Shown piece by piece: positions 12,301-23,500 of a DNA stretch of 64,000 bases; positions within the stretch are counted from its first letter, which is position 1; the number at the start of each line of letters is the position of its first letter. A model generated the notes under the pieces. That model worked only from the letters and a program-made list of their open reading frames with translations, did not search any database and was not told the origin of the DNA. The position numbers were made by a program, and so were the translations under genes. The stretch covers positions 4,865,462 through 4,929,461 of the forward strand of contig NC_020176.2 in assembly GCF_000224145.3 (NCBI RefSeq), in the 5' to 3' direction. The stretch is from Ciona intestinalis (Eukaryota > Chordata > Ascidiacea > Phlebobranchia > Cionidae).

Positions 12301-15300
12301 TTTATTGAGAAGATCGGAATCGCCGGGCGTCTCTCAGGATGAATCGGAGGATGCGATGATGGATTACATGAGGAAGACACTGAAGGAGGAGGAGCTGGGG
12401 ACCGAGTCGGATGCGAGTGCGGGGGTCAGTGATCACGCAGGTAGGTGGGGGGTGAAGGAAACAATGTCTGGGTGGTGTGGGGTAGGTTGGGATAACGTTA
12501 CAAATTGAACTGTTCCCTTTAAATAACAGTCTGTGGAACATACTGAAATAATGAACACATTTTATGATGGAAAACGATACTATGAACTACAGTTCAACAA
12601 CTGGTTTAATCAATAGCATCTACAGTATCAGAGTTGTGAAAAAATACAGGATTAACGCTTAAAACATAATTATTCATAGAAAATCTCCATGTTAGCCACA
12701 AATTCAATGTATTAACGGTATCTGCGTTGGAGAGACACAACAGTGAGGTGGACTTTCTTACAATTCGACAACAACATGAGATTAGGGTAAGAACTTAGTG
12801 TATTTACACCGGGTATTACTTGGGTTTTCTATATGGGTGAAGTCATAGGTGCCAACTTTTCATAAAGGCAGGGGGGGAGTGGTGGTTCATTCCATAACCC
12901 TGAGAAACAAGTTTTGCCTCATTGGTTGTAATAAAATATGTGGTAACTTTTAAGAGTGGTCCAGAGTACTTATATACATGTGTTCGCAACGGGTACTTCA
13001 TACATACTCATATATGTAAGTAGTAGTCCAGGTGTGAGGGTGATGGGCCAACCCCAGCCAAGACCTCATGTCTTTGACAAGGAGCTCACCCATAGAGAAT
13101 ATTATATATTAATGTGAAATATTTGGTTCATTCAGAGTTTATTAGAATCTCGAGACTCCCAGCGAACCGACCACAGTGAACAAAGTTACTTAACCAACAC
13201 CTCCTCGCTGTCTGTTGCCGATCTTAACACTGAGAAGTGCATGGGGTGGAAGAGAGGGAAGCCTATCGGGCAAGGAGCATTTGGAAAGGTATTTAAAATG
13301 TTGAACTGGACCTGGAATGTAGGTCTATTATTCCAACACCTAGGGTGCTATTATCTAGACCTCACTGAGGTAGTTTATAGACACTCAATAACTGAGGCAG
13401 TTTATAGACACTCAATAACTGAGGCAGTTTATAGACACTCCATAATAGAGATTCTGTTCTATAAGGGTGAGGTCTTCAGTGAGGCACACCTGAGACCTGG
13501 GATGTAGGTCTATTACCCCAACACCCAGGGTGCTACAATCTAAACCTCACTGAGGCAGTTTATAGACCTCAATAATAGAGATTCTGTTCTATAAGGGTGA
13601 GGACTTCAGTGAGGCACACCTGAGACCTGGGATGTTGGTATATTACCCCAACACCCAGGGTGCTACCATCTAGACCTGGTATATTACCCCAACACCCAGA
13701 GTGCTACCATCTAAACCTCACTGAGGCAGTTTATAGACCTCAATAATAGAGATTCTGTTCTATAAGGGTGAGGTCTTCAGTGAGGCACACCTGAGACAGG
13801 GGATGTTGGTGTATTACTCAAAACTCAGGGTGCTACCATCTAAACCTCACTGAGGCAGTTTATAGACGCTCAATAATAGAGATTCTGTTCTATAAGGGTG
13901 AGGTCTTCAGTGAGGCACACCTGAGACCTGGGATGTTGGTGTATTACTCAAAACTCAGGGTGCTTTTGTTTAAAGCCCACTATGGTAGTTTATCTTAAGT
14001 ACACCATTAGTTCTACTTGTAAATTGTTGTGTATTTTATAACAAAATAGCACTTGGTGTATTCCGGTATGACAGAACGAGAATCCTCCAACAATATATCA
14101 TGACTTTAGTTCAAATAGTTATCCACCACGCAGGTATGGGAGGGAATGACAAACGGGGGGCAACTTATTGCCGTCAAACAAGTTGAACTGTCTCCCTCCG
14201 ATCGAGAAAAAGCGAAAAAAGAATTTGAGAATTTGCAGCGAGAGGTTGAGATACTGAAGGATATGAAACATACGAATATTGTTAGGTTTGTAAGTTTGCT
14301 GTGGGTGTGTTTCTATAAGCAAGCGATGTAATGACAATTGCTTCAACCCAGTGGTCTATTCTACTGGGGTGAGGTTCTATCCTACGGCATAACAAGGGGG
14401 GAACCCTGAGATTTAGGCCAGGGTTGCTTAATTACCCCAATACCAAAGCTTTTTTGTTCCCCCCCCAACCCCCCCTTAAAAAAAAAAATTCACCCACAAA
14501 GTTGCAAATGTAGTAACTTGTAAGCGGGTACAAGGTGTAAGAAACAGAACACCCGTGTTATAACGACGGTCGTTACCCCGCCATGTGAGGAATAAACGAG
14601 CAACATACAACTACAAGTACCAACAGCAGAGAAAGTATAGATTTTAAGTTAAAAATATCCAAATGTTTCAGTTTCATCGGTACTTGCTTGGAGGGAAACG
14701 TCGTGAACATTTTCATGGAGTATTTAACTGGTGGAACAATAGCTTCGGTGTTGAAGGACTTTGGGAACCTGGACGAGGGCGTGTTTCGGAGATATACAAA
14801 ACAAATACTGGAAGGAGTTTGCTACCTTCACAAGCATAATGTGGTGCACAGGTGTGTATGTGGTTATGCGGATTTTACATCTGTTGGTGGTCTTCCTTTA
14901 GTGTTAACTTTCTTAAGGCGAGTTAAAAACTGCTGCCACGTTTGGCAAGAATGTCATTCTACAAAAACTCCCAATTTTTCACATTGGCAGTTCCTTAATT
15001 TAAAAGTATTTCTATACTGGTGAAAAAAGATGACGTTTCAAGCCAATATTAATATTGGAGTAAAATGTTGGGGTCGGGAACCCATGAAAAATTATTTTAA
15101 ACGCTGGTAAAAAAATTTCTGCCAAGTTACAAATTAGGCAAATTCGTTAAAAAATTCCCATTCACTGACACCAATATTTTCTCAGAGACATAAACGGGAA
15201 CAACGTGATGCTTCTACCCTGTGGAACTATTAAGTTAATTGACTTCGGTTGCGCGAAAAAGATCCATGAGATCAACAACAGTTCATCGGGGCGTAACAGT

Positions 15301-16740
15301 GCCTCTAGTGGTAGAGAGCGACAGTTCAAGTCGGTGGTTGGGACCCCATATTGGATGGCACCCGAGGTCATTAACGGGAAGGCTAAGTACGGACCAAAGT
15401 CCGATGTTTGGTGAGTAGTGGAAGGCGTACAGAAGGAAAATAAGGCCCCCCCTAAATTACTGGCATGGAGATTTAATTGTGTGGAAGTAGAAGTACGGCA
15501 TACACACAAACGGAATTTAGTTCAGATGTAATTTTACCCCAGAAAAATCTGCTGATTGCATCAATCATTAAACGTGTGCATGAATGATAAGTGTGTCACA
15601 CGTACTCTACACCAGTAAACTCAACAATGAGCATGAGGTGTATGAATACACCATGTGTGTCTGGTGTATAAGAAGACACCCATGTAATAACTCGACTGTG
15701 AGCATGAGGTGTATGAATACACCATGTGTGTCTGGTGTATAAGAAGACACCCATGTTATAACTCGACAGTAAGCATGAGGTGTATGAATACACCATGTGT
15801 GTCTGGTGTATAAGAAGACACCCATGTTATAAATCGACAGTGAACATGAGGTGTATAAATACACCATGTGTGCCTGGTGTATAAGAAGACACCCATGTTA
15901 TAACTCGACTGTGAGCATGAGGTGTATGAATACACCAACTAACCCCAACCCTCCTACAGGAGCTTGGGATGCACGGTGATAGAGATGGCCACAGCGAAGC
16001 CCCCGCTGCATGAGTTGGGAATATACGGGGCTATGTACCACATCGGGGAAGGTAGACCGATGCCTGTATTATCGAACAACTTCACTAAACATGCGAGGTC
16101 CTTTGTTATTCAATGCTTAAGAATGTAAGTTGGAATATTAATTGAAAATTTAAAAGTAAATGGTAAAATATAGAAGTCACATAAGTGGTTAAACCACTTG
16201 ACCAGTGTAACTTAATACCAAGTTTAAAAAAAGGGTTTTAAGGGGGTTTATGTACAGACCTCTGCTCATGCACAAGCAGGGAAATCTTGTTATAAATATT
16301 AAATAACACACTGAATTAAAGAAACTCGGAACATATTTTAACGAATGGCAGTCAGAACATTGGTACAATAGAGTTAACGTTTTTACCAAAAGACCAATGT
16401 TAAGCATAACATTATGCTTGGGGGTAGAAGAATGAATGAATTTAACTCACTTTCCTCGCATGGCCAGAAAACGACAGTCGTTATCACACGGATTTAACAC
16501 CTCGTGCCACTGCCAGCTTATGAGTTACCATGTATGTTACTTTGTGGGTGATTATTCATTTGGAAAGAAAAAAGTAATACGGGAAAAATCTAAATCTATT
16601 CTCTTACTGTAGTGATGCAATAATGGTTAATTATAACATCACAATATTACAGCGATCCATCGTCACGGCCGACTGCAGACGAATTGTTACAACATAAGTT
16701 TATGCGACATAGAAGGTTCGTAAGGAAGTCATTGGAATAA
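6355..16740 (+). CDS. MAP3K19: MAP3K19 (YSK4)-like protein kinase
   Basis: STE11-group MAP kinase kinase kinase of about 1,680 residues. Exons, all with matching phases: 6355-6428, 7080-7193, 7431-7554, 7754-7865, 8312-8411, 8645-8727, 9038 to a long exon ending 12440, 12680-12786, 13136-13288, 14134-14285, 14672-14851, 15186-15410, 15960-16124, 16653-16740. The C-terminal kinase domain has GQGAFGKV (about 1402-1409), the VAIK-type lysine in LIAVKQVEL (1423), VHRD split across two exons, LIDFGCAKK (Asp about 1538), GTPYWMAPEV, and subdomain XI up to the stop. MEYLTGGT, YTKQILEGV, GNNVML and SLGCTVIEMATAKPPL agree closely with recalled human MAP3K19. The N-terminal ~1,300 residues look disordered. 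Two oddities: HRDxK reads HRDIN, and the frame changes between about 9232 and 9345 (intron or base error). AATAAA follows near 16905. Confidence 0.9.
8790..9000 (+). mobile_element. SINE tail fragment (intron)
   Basis: AATCACCCACAAAGTTAC, GTGTATGAAA and CGTTGCCCCAGCACACGAG, followed by a second partial tail (TAACTTGTAAGCGGGCATG). It lies in a MAP3K19-like intron. Confidence 0.55.
12787..13135. other. Intron of the MAP3K19-like gene
   Basis: Ordinary intron between good GTAAGA and TTCAG signals. It contains a fragment of the GTGAGG/GGGCCAACC dispersed repeat (about 13015-13100) and nothing else I can support. Confidence 0.4.
13330..13985 (+). repeat. ~126-bp minisatellite, about 4-5 copies (intron)
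   Basis: Tandem array built on GTTTATAGAC..CTCAATAATAGAG, TTCTATAAGGGTGAGG, CAGTGAGGCACACCTGAGAC and TTACCCCAACACCCAGGGTG. The TTCTATAAGGG element recurs at about 13456, 13582, 13757 and 13883 (spacings 126, 175, 126). An inner ~25-bp unit is itself tripled near 13370-13440. Related short arrays are at 18395-18670 and 40390-40575. Confidence 0.85.
14350..14620 (+). mobile_element. Dispersed repeat plus SINE tail (intron)
   Basis: A GATTTAGGCCAGGGTTG repeat copy is followed by a homopolymer stretch of C and A, then a SINE tail: CACCCACAAAGTTGC, GTAACTTGTAAGCGGG, ACACCCGTGTTATAACGAC and CGCCATGTGAGGAATAA. Confidence 0.55.
15595..15945 (+). repeat. 71-bp minisatellite, about 5 copies (intron)
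   Basis: Regular tandem repeat of about 71 bases with GCATGAGGTGTATGAATACA, CCATGTGTGTCTGGTGTATA, AGAAGACACCCATGTTATAA and CTCGACAGTGA. It lies just before the splice acceptor of the exon at 15960. The same unit makes arrays at 28605-28985 and 56155-56655 and a single copy near 21150. It opens long false ORFs in several frames. Confidence 0.9.
16440..16565 (-). mobile_element. SINE tail fragment (intron)
   Basis: Reverse-strand tail: CTTTCCTCGCATGGCCAG, CGACAGTCGTTATCACACGG, CGTGCCACTGCC and TGAGTTACCATGTATGTTAC, ending TTTGTGGGTGATT. Confidence 0.5.
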
Positions 16741-17324
16741 TGGGCAATCCAGTAATGAATCTTACTTGGGTTCAACACACATCAAACCCAAAATTGTGGG
16801 GACGAAACCGATCTTGTTTTACGTGTTTGTGCCTTTAAGTTTAATTGATGGACAATCCTATTACGACTTGCGAACTCTATTTTATCCCTTTTTTTAAAAA
16901 TTCAATAAAAAAAATTCAAAATTAATAAAAAAAATAATTTATATTTCCAATTTTTACCAATCTGTGCCTTGCAAATGGGTGATAATTATATTGTAAATCC
17001 AAAAATATTGTAAATAATAATATTAATACTTTTGCATTTACTTACTTACTCATTTAATCAGTTTTTTTTTAATGTTTTTATGTGAGAAAGGCAACTAACG
17101 CATGCCTTAGCTTCAAGATGTTCAATATTTTTAAAGTTCTTTATTTCAAGTTCTATTTTCATCCTAATTATGTTCCTTTTTACAATCCTGTGTTTCAAAT
17201 TATTTTAATTCCTTTTGATAAATTTTCTATTTGCACAAACATGCTGGCCATGTTTATTGTTCACTGCCCATTGCATTTTGTTTAATAAATTACTGAGTTT
17301 ATACCTTTGTGCTTTAATTTATGA

Positions 17325-17612
17325 TTTATCCATGGTTGCCACTCCCATGCCCACAGTCGTGTAGTTGAAGCTATTGCAGTGTGTGGATAAGCAGACATGA
17401 CTTTTGGTTGGTTTGGTCATTTATATCCTCGTGGGTGGGAACTTGGGTGACTTATTCATGGTTGCCACTCCCATGCCCACAGTCGAGCTGCTGAAGCTAT
17501 TGCAGTGTGTGGATAAGCAGACATGACTTTTGGTTGGTTTGGTCATTTATATTCTCATGGGTGGAAACTTGAGTGACTTATTCATGGTTGCCACTCCCAT
17601 AGCCACAGTCGA
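17325..17612 (+). repeat. ~122-bp minisatellite next to the assembly gap
   Basis: A little over two copies of a unit with CATGGTTGCCACTCCCATGC, CACAGTCG, GCTATTGCAGTGTGTGGATA and TTTGGTTGGTTTGGTCATTT. It runs straight into the run of N, so the true array length is unknown. An inverted relative is at 39160-39325 and a fragment at 38550-38610. Confidence 0.85.
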
Positions 17613-17662
17613 NNNNNNNNNNNNNNNNNNNNNNNNNNNNNNNNNNNNNNNNNNNNNNNNNN
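17613..17662. other. Assembly gap (50 N)
   Basis: Fifty N bases, a common placeholder length, between a minisatellite and the first visible GPCR exon. The real length may differ. It probably reflects a collapsed repeat, and exons could be missing here. Confidence 0.95.
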
Positions 17663-17693
17663 ATACACCCTCATATTAACCTTACATTCACAG

Positions 17694-19890
17694 ACCCTTT
17701 CCTATGTATTAGAAACTCTGACCTTGATTTGTTTATTCGCAACCCTCGTTATCCTGCTGTGCGTCCGAAAGAAGTTACAGAAAGATCGGACCATGGTTCA
17801 AATAAGCTTGACCCTTGCTCTCTTGTTGTTTCATTTGTTTACGCTCTTCTCTGAGGTTGCGCTGCTGGATTCAAGAGCCTGTATCGTCACAACTATCGGA
17901 ACTCATTACTTCCTGCTGGCTTCAGGTCAGTTCAAGTTATTCCTGTAGCTTTTAATTATAATATACCTTATATATAATAGGTTGGGGTAAGATTGTACTT
18001 GTTTTTATTATCTTTTGTCGATCCGTTTGGTCGTAAACGAAGGATATTTACAGAATTATTAACCGTAGCCCCGCGACTCTTAAAACAACGTTGTTAATTG
18101 TTTAAAACACTATCAGGAAATATTGGATTTGGTTGCTAGCAGTATCCCACCATACAGACATAATTCTTACATAATCATTTTTTCCAGCACTTTGGATGAT
18201 GGTAGAAGGCTTAACTTTGTTTCTCAAGACAACAGATTCTGTTCTACATGCAGAGACCACTCATTTTTACAAGTTGTTACGATATGTCACTGGGTGGGGC
18301 GTACCAGTGTTTATTGTTGGCATAGTTGCCGTCATTGGGCTCAAGAATGGATATTATATTGACCAAACACCTTCATTGTTACCAACAGGTTTGTATGTGT
18401 TTAGTGAGAGACCTGGGATGTAGGTCTATTACCCCAACACCTAGGGTGATACCATCAAGACCCCACTGAGGGTGTTTATAGACACTCAATAATATAGATT
18501 TTGTATGGGTGAGGTCTTGAGATGGGCATACCTGAGACCTGGGATGTAGGTCTATTACCCCAACACCCAGGGTGCTACTGTCTGGACCCCACTGAGGCAG
18601 TTTATAGACACTCAATAACAGACATTCTATTCTATAAGAGTAAGGTTTTCAGTGAAGCACACCTGAGACCATTAGGTTATGTGCTTGTTGACCTGTAACT
18701 GGGCAGAAGGTATAAGAAACAGAACACCTGTGTCATAACCACTGTCTTTGCCCCGACATGCAAGGATAAAAAAAAGTTATCCAATACCCCAAGACTCTAA
18801 TAACCACTTTTTACAAATTCATCCTTTTATGTTTAGGCTCCAATGGTTTGCCCGAGTACCAAAAATGTTGGCTAAGCAGATCTCTCACTATATATGGAGC
18901 CATTATACCTGTGTCATTGACCATACTTATAAACTTCTGTGTCTTGGTCAAAGTTGGAATCTTCATTTACAACATGAGCAGAAGTTCTGAGCAGTTTAAA
19001 CCTTCACAATCAGATGAGAACAACACTTCTCATCTTAAAGCTGTGTTTTATGCAGTCTTGAAACTGGTACCTGTGCTTGGAACTACTTGGATTCTGCTTC
19101 TTGTTGCAGGTAAGTGAGTTATAACTGATAAAAAGAAGTGAATTTAATGTTTGAATGATAAATATTAAACTTATTTACCGTCGCACAGCGGGGCAACAAC
19201 AGTTGTTATTGAGTTACCATGTATGTAGCTTTGTGGGTGATCGTTTTTTTTTTGTATGGCTGACAATTTGTACAACCCACAAGGGAATACTAGGTTACAA
19301 ATGTGTCTTTGCCAAGGGAACAAACAATAGTAGCAGCACCGAGTCTCGAACCTGTAACCTTAGGCTACGATGCAGGCAGTCTAACTAATTTGCTGGACCT
19401 TTTACATTGAGTGAATAATTGTAACTTACTTTATCCTCGCTTGGCTGGAAAACGACAGTTGCTATAACAAGGCTGTTCTGTTTCATACACCTTGTGCCTG
19501 CTTACGAGTTACCAAGTAGCCTATGTTACTTTGTGAGTGATTTTTTTTGTACATTTGTTTAGTTTTTTGTCTGGCTGATAATTTGAACAACCCATTAGTG
19601 ACCACTGGGTTGTGACCATTTGTTTATATTATATACTCAAAGCTTTATTATTTATACCAGGTGAGAACGTTGGGTTGCTTTACGTCGCCACAATAATGAA
19701 CGGGCTTCAAGGAGTTTTCCTGTTGGTCATTTATTGCGTTCTTGGTTCTGCTGTAAGGAACGCATTCATGAGGTATATAAAGATGCGGTTTATGAACAGT
19801 GAATCGGAGTTAAAACTGAGCACGCGACGCAAAACAACAGAGACTGGCGTGTCACAAAGGGTGGAGGAAGTCACAGAATCGCAGATGTAA
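17694..19890 (+). CDS. Adhesion-type (family B2) GPCR, seven-TM part only
   Basis: Four exons with phase-1 joins: 17694-17925, 18188-18388, 18837-19109, 19661-19890. They encode about 311 residues containing all seven TM helices. Family marks: TM1-TM2 LFATLVILLCVRKKLQKDRT, TM3 WMMVEG after LLASA, Cys-Trp in the second extracellular loop (QKCW), LKLVPVLGTTWILLLVAG in TM6, and NGLQGVFLLVIYCVLG with VRNAF in TM7. These match adhesion GPCRs rather than hormone or rhodopsin receptors. The tail after TM7 is about 40 residues and ends in TESQM. No start codon, GPS/GAIN domain or ectodomain is visible: the first exon opens with a splice acceptor 31 bases after the gap and the kinase gene ends only 950 bases upstream. 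The gene is therefore incomplete here. Subfamily not assignable. Confidence 0.85.
17978..18156. mobile_element. MITE (AGTAGGGTGGGG family), diverged copy
   Basis: Starts ATAGGTTGGGGTAAGATTG, has GTAAACGAAGGATATTTACAG and GTTAATTGTTTAAAACACTA inside, and ends near ATCCCACCATAC. Lies in the first GPCR intron. Confidence 0.6.
18395..18775 (+). repeat. ~126-bp minisatellite (two copies) plus SINE tail
   Basis: Same family as the array at 13330: GAGACCTGGGATGTAGGTCT, ACCCCAACACC and GTTTATAGACACTCAATAA occur twice. A SINE tail follows (about 18680-18770: AACAGAACACCTGTG, CCCCGACATGCAAGGAT). GPCR intron 2. Confidence 0.7.
19175..19620 (-). mobile_element. tRNA-derived SINE, two copies
   Basis: The first copy (about 19175-19385) is close to full length on the minus strand: tail GTCGCACAGCGGGGCAAC, GAGTTACCATGTATGTAGC, a T-run, GGCTGACAATTTG, then a head with CCGAGTCTCGAACCTGTAA (reverse of a Pol III B box). 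The second (19415-19620) has the tail and body only. Both lie in the last GPCR intron. Confidence 0.75.
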
Positions 19891-20535
19891 ATTATACTTC
19901 CTGACTTTTGTTTGTTTGTACAGTTATAACAAACATAGGCGCAAAACATGGAGTAGTAGCGATGGCAGGTTTACATTGGTTTTTCTACACTGCATTAATC
20001 AGTAACATTACAACTAATCAGTTAGATTTGTTTCATAGAAATGTTATGTTTAACTATCCCTGCCTCCATTTTAAGACATTTTTGCACTATGCGAATATAG
20101 TTTTGAGATAAAGGTTTTAAAACTGTGTTGTTTCTTTTATATTTTGTACTTATACCCAGTTGTTTACTTCTGTAATAATTTGATTGTTATCAGTGTTATT
20201 CACCCGTATTGCTTTTGTATAATATTGTTTAAGGTCATTGTTACTAAACACGAACTTCATCTCAGAACCATGGGTGGGGTAAGATGGGACATGTTCTTTC
20301 TCCTATATCGCCCCATTTGGTAGTCAAATATATTTTGCAGAATTATGCAACCTTATTTTTACAACTTTAAAAGAGCATTGTCAATTGTTTAAAACACGAT
20401 AGTATGTAATACCGGGATCCCATCTTACCCCGCTATGCTATAAACCACTGTTAACTTCTCAGGTAAACCAAGTTATAACACAAGTATTTTTTTTCGTTTA
20501 TTTCAACTGTACATAAGAAATAAAAACAGTCCGCA
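19891..20535. other. Intergenic, converging 3' ends
   Basis: Probable 3' UTR of the GPCR, then a MITE at 20268-20446, then the 3' end of CLP1. On the minus strand an AATAAA signal (TTTATT on plus, about 20498) sits just past the CLP1 stop. No ORF here looks coding. Confidence 0.5.
20268..20446. mobile_element. MITE (AGTAGGGTGGGG family)
   Basis: Ends GGGTGGGGTAAGATGGGACA and CCCATCTTACCCCGCTATGC are inverted; the inside has TTTGGTAGTCAAATATATTT and GTCAATTGTTTAAAACACGA. Lies between two convergent genes. Confidence 0.7.
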
Positions 20536-23500
20536 TTATTTATTAATATCTATGAACCGAATGTCCATTATTAAAAAGTATTTTCTTGGCAAAGGTCTGG
20601 GCGCTGGGGACAAAACACTGAACACCTGAGGAAAAATGGGTGAAAGTTAGAATTAAGATTTAGATATAGTTGTAGTGTCAGTCTTGCTAACTGTGCACCA
20701 CTGCAATACATTAGCTTAGAACTGAAAAGTGAAAACATTTTAAAAATAAAAGATAATGTTTGTCATATGACAGACAATTGTGGATGTAACTGTATTTTAA
20801 CAATATCACCCAAGATCTTAGTAAAAGTTAAAGAACCATGACACCTTTGTCACTAAACACGTTGTACATTTGGAGCTTCAATCTTTTGCAGTTTTTTTTC
20901 GTAAAATAATAAATTTTTACAAATAATGTGTCACGAGACAGTTAGACACACACAACATACCTGGTTATCGGGGTCAACATTAGTTACAACAACAAACCCC
21001 GCTACGTTTGTTTCAATGAGGTTTTCATCAAGTGATTCAGCCATGCTTAGACTTAATATATGATGTGTCATGTCACGACCCGGGGTTACTTGGACAAGCT
21101 TCGTTTGTGTGTTTTCTGGTTCCATACCTGGGGTGTAGGTTGTGTTATACACCTCATGCTCACTGTAGAGTTATAACATGGGTGTCTTTCTATACACCAG
21201 ACACACACATGGTGTATTTACTATTTATACACCTCATGTTCACTGTCTAGTTATTACATGAATGTCTACTTACCCAATGGCAAACATGAATCCGGCAACG
21301 ACGGAGCTCCGATTTTATAAATTTCAACTTCACTGAACTTAATATTAAAAGCATGAGGAAAATATATCTTTCGTGGCCCGTAGAAATATTCCTTGATTTT
21401 ATTCTCACGGTTGTCCCGTCTTGCCTCACGCGGTCGCTCAACAACACCTGCGAATATTTCATATGTGACTTAGTGTTACGAGGTTCAAGTCTCGGCCTCG
21501 GCGCTGCTACCATTTTTGGCATATGTGTCCTAGGGCAAACCCACCCAGTGGTCACTAATGAATTATCTAAATGGTCAGCCATACAGAAACAATCACCCAC
21601 AAGGTTACATACGCTGCAATTTTTTTAAATTACTAATTGAATAAACCGATGTGAAGATGCACGAATAAGTAAATTTTGATTGAATGAGATTTCCCTTATT
21701 TTATAAAGAATGTTGTGAATTGAACAGTTTCAAAGGAGTTATTATGTATACGTTAACATATTAAAATTGGAAAGCCATCTTTGGAATCCACACCTGGAGA
21801 CTTGGGTTGAAGTATAACATTAACGAAATCCGGTAAATCCCGTTTCAAATCATTGTATAAACGTTCACTATCAAGAACAAGGACAACGTCGGCTTCAAAC
21901 GATTGTGCAGTGTGTAGAATACATTGGTAACCTTGACCCTTCACCCAGCCACATGTGTTAATGATGCAACCACTGTGTTTCACTTGTCTGTGGAAAAGAT
22001 GGAAATCAACTGTCATTGTTGGGCATATACCTGTCAACGTGTGTTTCCTAAAATATGTCTTGTTTTATTTTCGTTTTGAAGTCCAATTTACGGGTCTTTA
22101 TGGGGTAAATGACATTCCATTGAGAACTTTCCATTTCCAAAGTACTGGATCCCTTGCATTGGATCTTACCCATAAAGAATTAAACGTATGTGAGTAATGG
22201 GCCAACTCTGGTTTAAATCCCAATTCCCATGGTGTGCCCTGCCGTAGGACCTTACTTATATAAAATAGATTTAAACTCTTTTAGAATAACTTACTTGTTG
22301 TAATCACATTTAGCATTAAAAACATCGGCAAGTCTTGATATCAATGTTTCGTATAGCTTGATGTTTCCATTCGGTGCAGTGTGTCCAAAGTGGTAAACCA
22401 ACGGTACCTGTATTGTGTATTCAATAAACATTATAAGCTTAACCAACAAACTTCTTAAAGTACCCAAGCAATTTTCTCTGCTGCGTAATTTGGTAAATAT
22501 TGCAATTTGCAACCAAAAATATTTATCCTATAATCAAAAACACTTTGAAAATGCAGTTGAGGTTTAAATGTTTACTAATTGATGCCGTTTGGAAGCTAAA
22601 AAAATTTAAGAGGTTTAGAGCTTATGTGACATGTCTGTAATGTGACATGTCATATATTTGTAAATATTGCAACCAAAATATTTTAAACTGTGATTAAAGG
22701 TAATAAGGTATGAAACATTTGAAATGCAGTCGAAGAATGCTTACTAATTAATGACGTTTGGGAACTAGAAAATTTCAGAGTTATCTATATATTGCACAGG
22801 GCCACAGGGGCAACTAAATCTACAATTTAGGCATAACGGCCTAGTTGAACTATTGGTGAAACTGCAATTTCGCAACACATATCATCTGCATGTATACCAC
22901 AACCAAGTAAAACCAAGTAACTTTACAAACCTTTAGATCGAACCCATCTACGGGGTCAGCAGGTCGCTCGACGGTTAACGCACCAACTGAACCGGGTATC
23001 GAGACACCACCCTGTCCGACGTCGATGTCAATCAAAGTTGTTTTCCGACCGAGACGGACAGCATAGTTTAACAGTAACCTGGGTATGTTGGAAGATTGGT
23101 GGTTAGGGAAGCTAGTGCTGAATATTCACAAAAACAGGAATATTTTTAATGATACTATTTACGAATTAGTGTTTCCAATATGAATGTGATCGTCTGCTTT
23201 AATTGTAAAAGCCAAACGCACCAAACGCTTAAGATATCATAAAAGATACAGAGACGCACAAGATTCTGATTATGTTTTGTCTTTTTTAGCCAAACTTTAA
23301 AAAAGGCCACGAACTTCAAAAACTTCAGAAAAAGACACATTTTTTGTTTTAAGTATAATAAACTCAGGACAAGGCTAGTTTGTAACACTGAATAAACACA
23401 GAAATTATCTTGTTTTGAAATTATTTCGCTTCTTTCATTAACAACTAAACATCTATTACAAACATCAAACACCATCCTCACCTACAAACTGTCGTCTTCC

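Noticed and set aside
11838-12380. 180-codon antisense ORF
   Set aside because: Shadow of the acidic, low-complexity kinase exon on the other strand.
13241-13507. 88-codon ORF with repeated VYRHSITEA
   Set aside because: Only its first 16 codons are the kinase exon; the rest is read-through into an intronic minisatellite.
15596-15938. Three overlapping ORFs with MVYSYTSC repeats
   Set aside because: Produced by the 71-bp minisatellite, whose length lets all frames stay open. The same holds at 28659-29180 and 56039-56679.
15595-15945. Possible CRISPR-like array
   Set aside because: Units are directly joined with no unique spacers, and the host is an animal.
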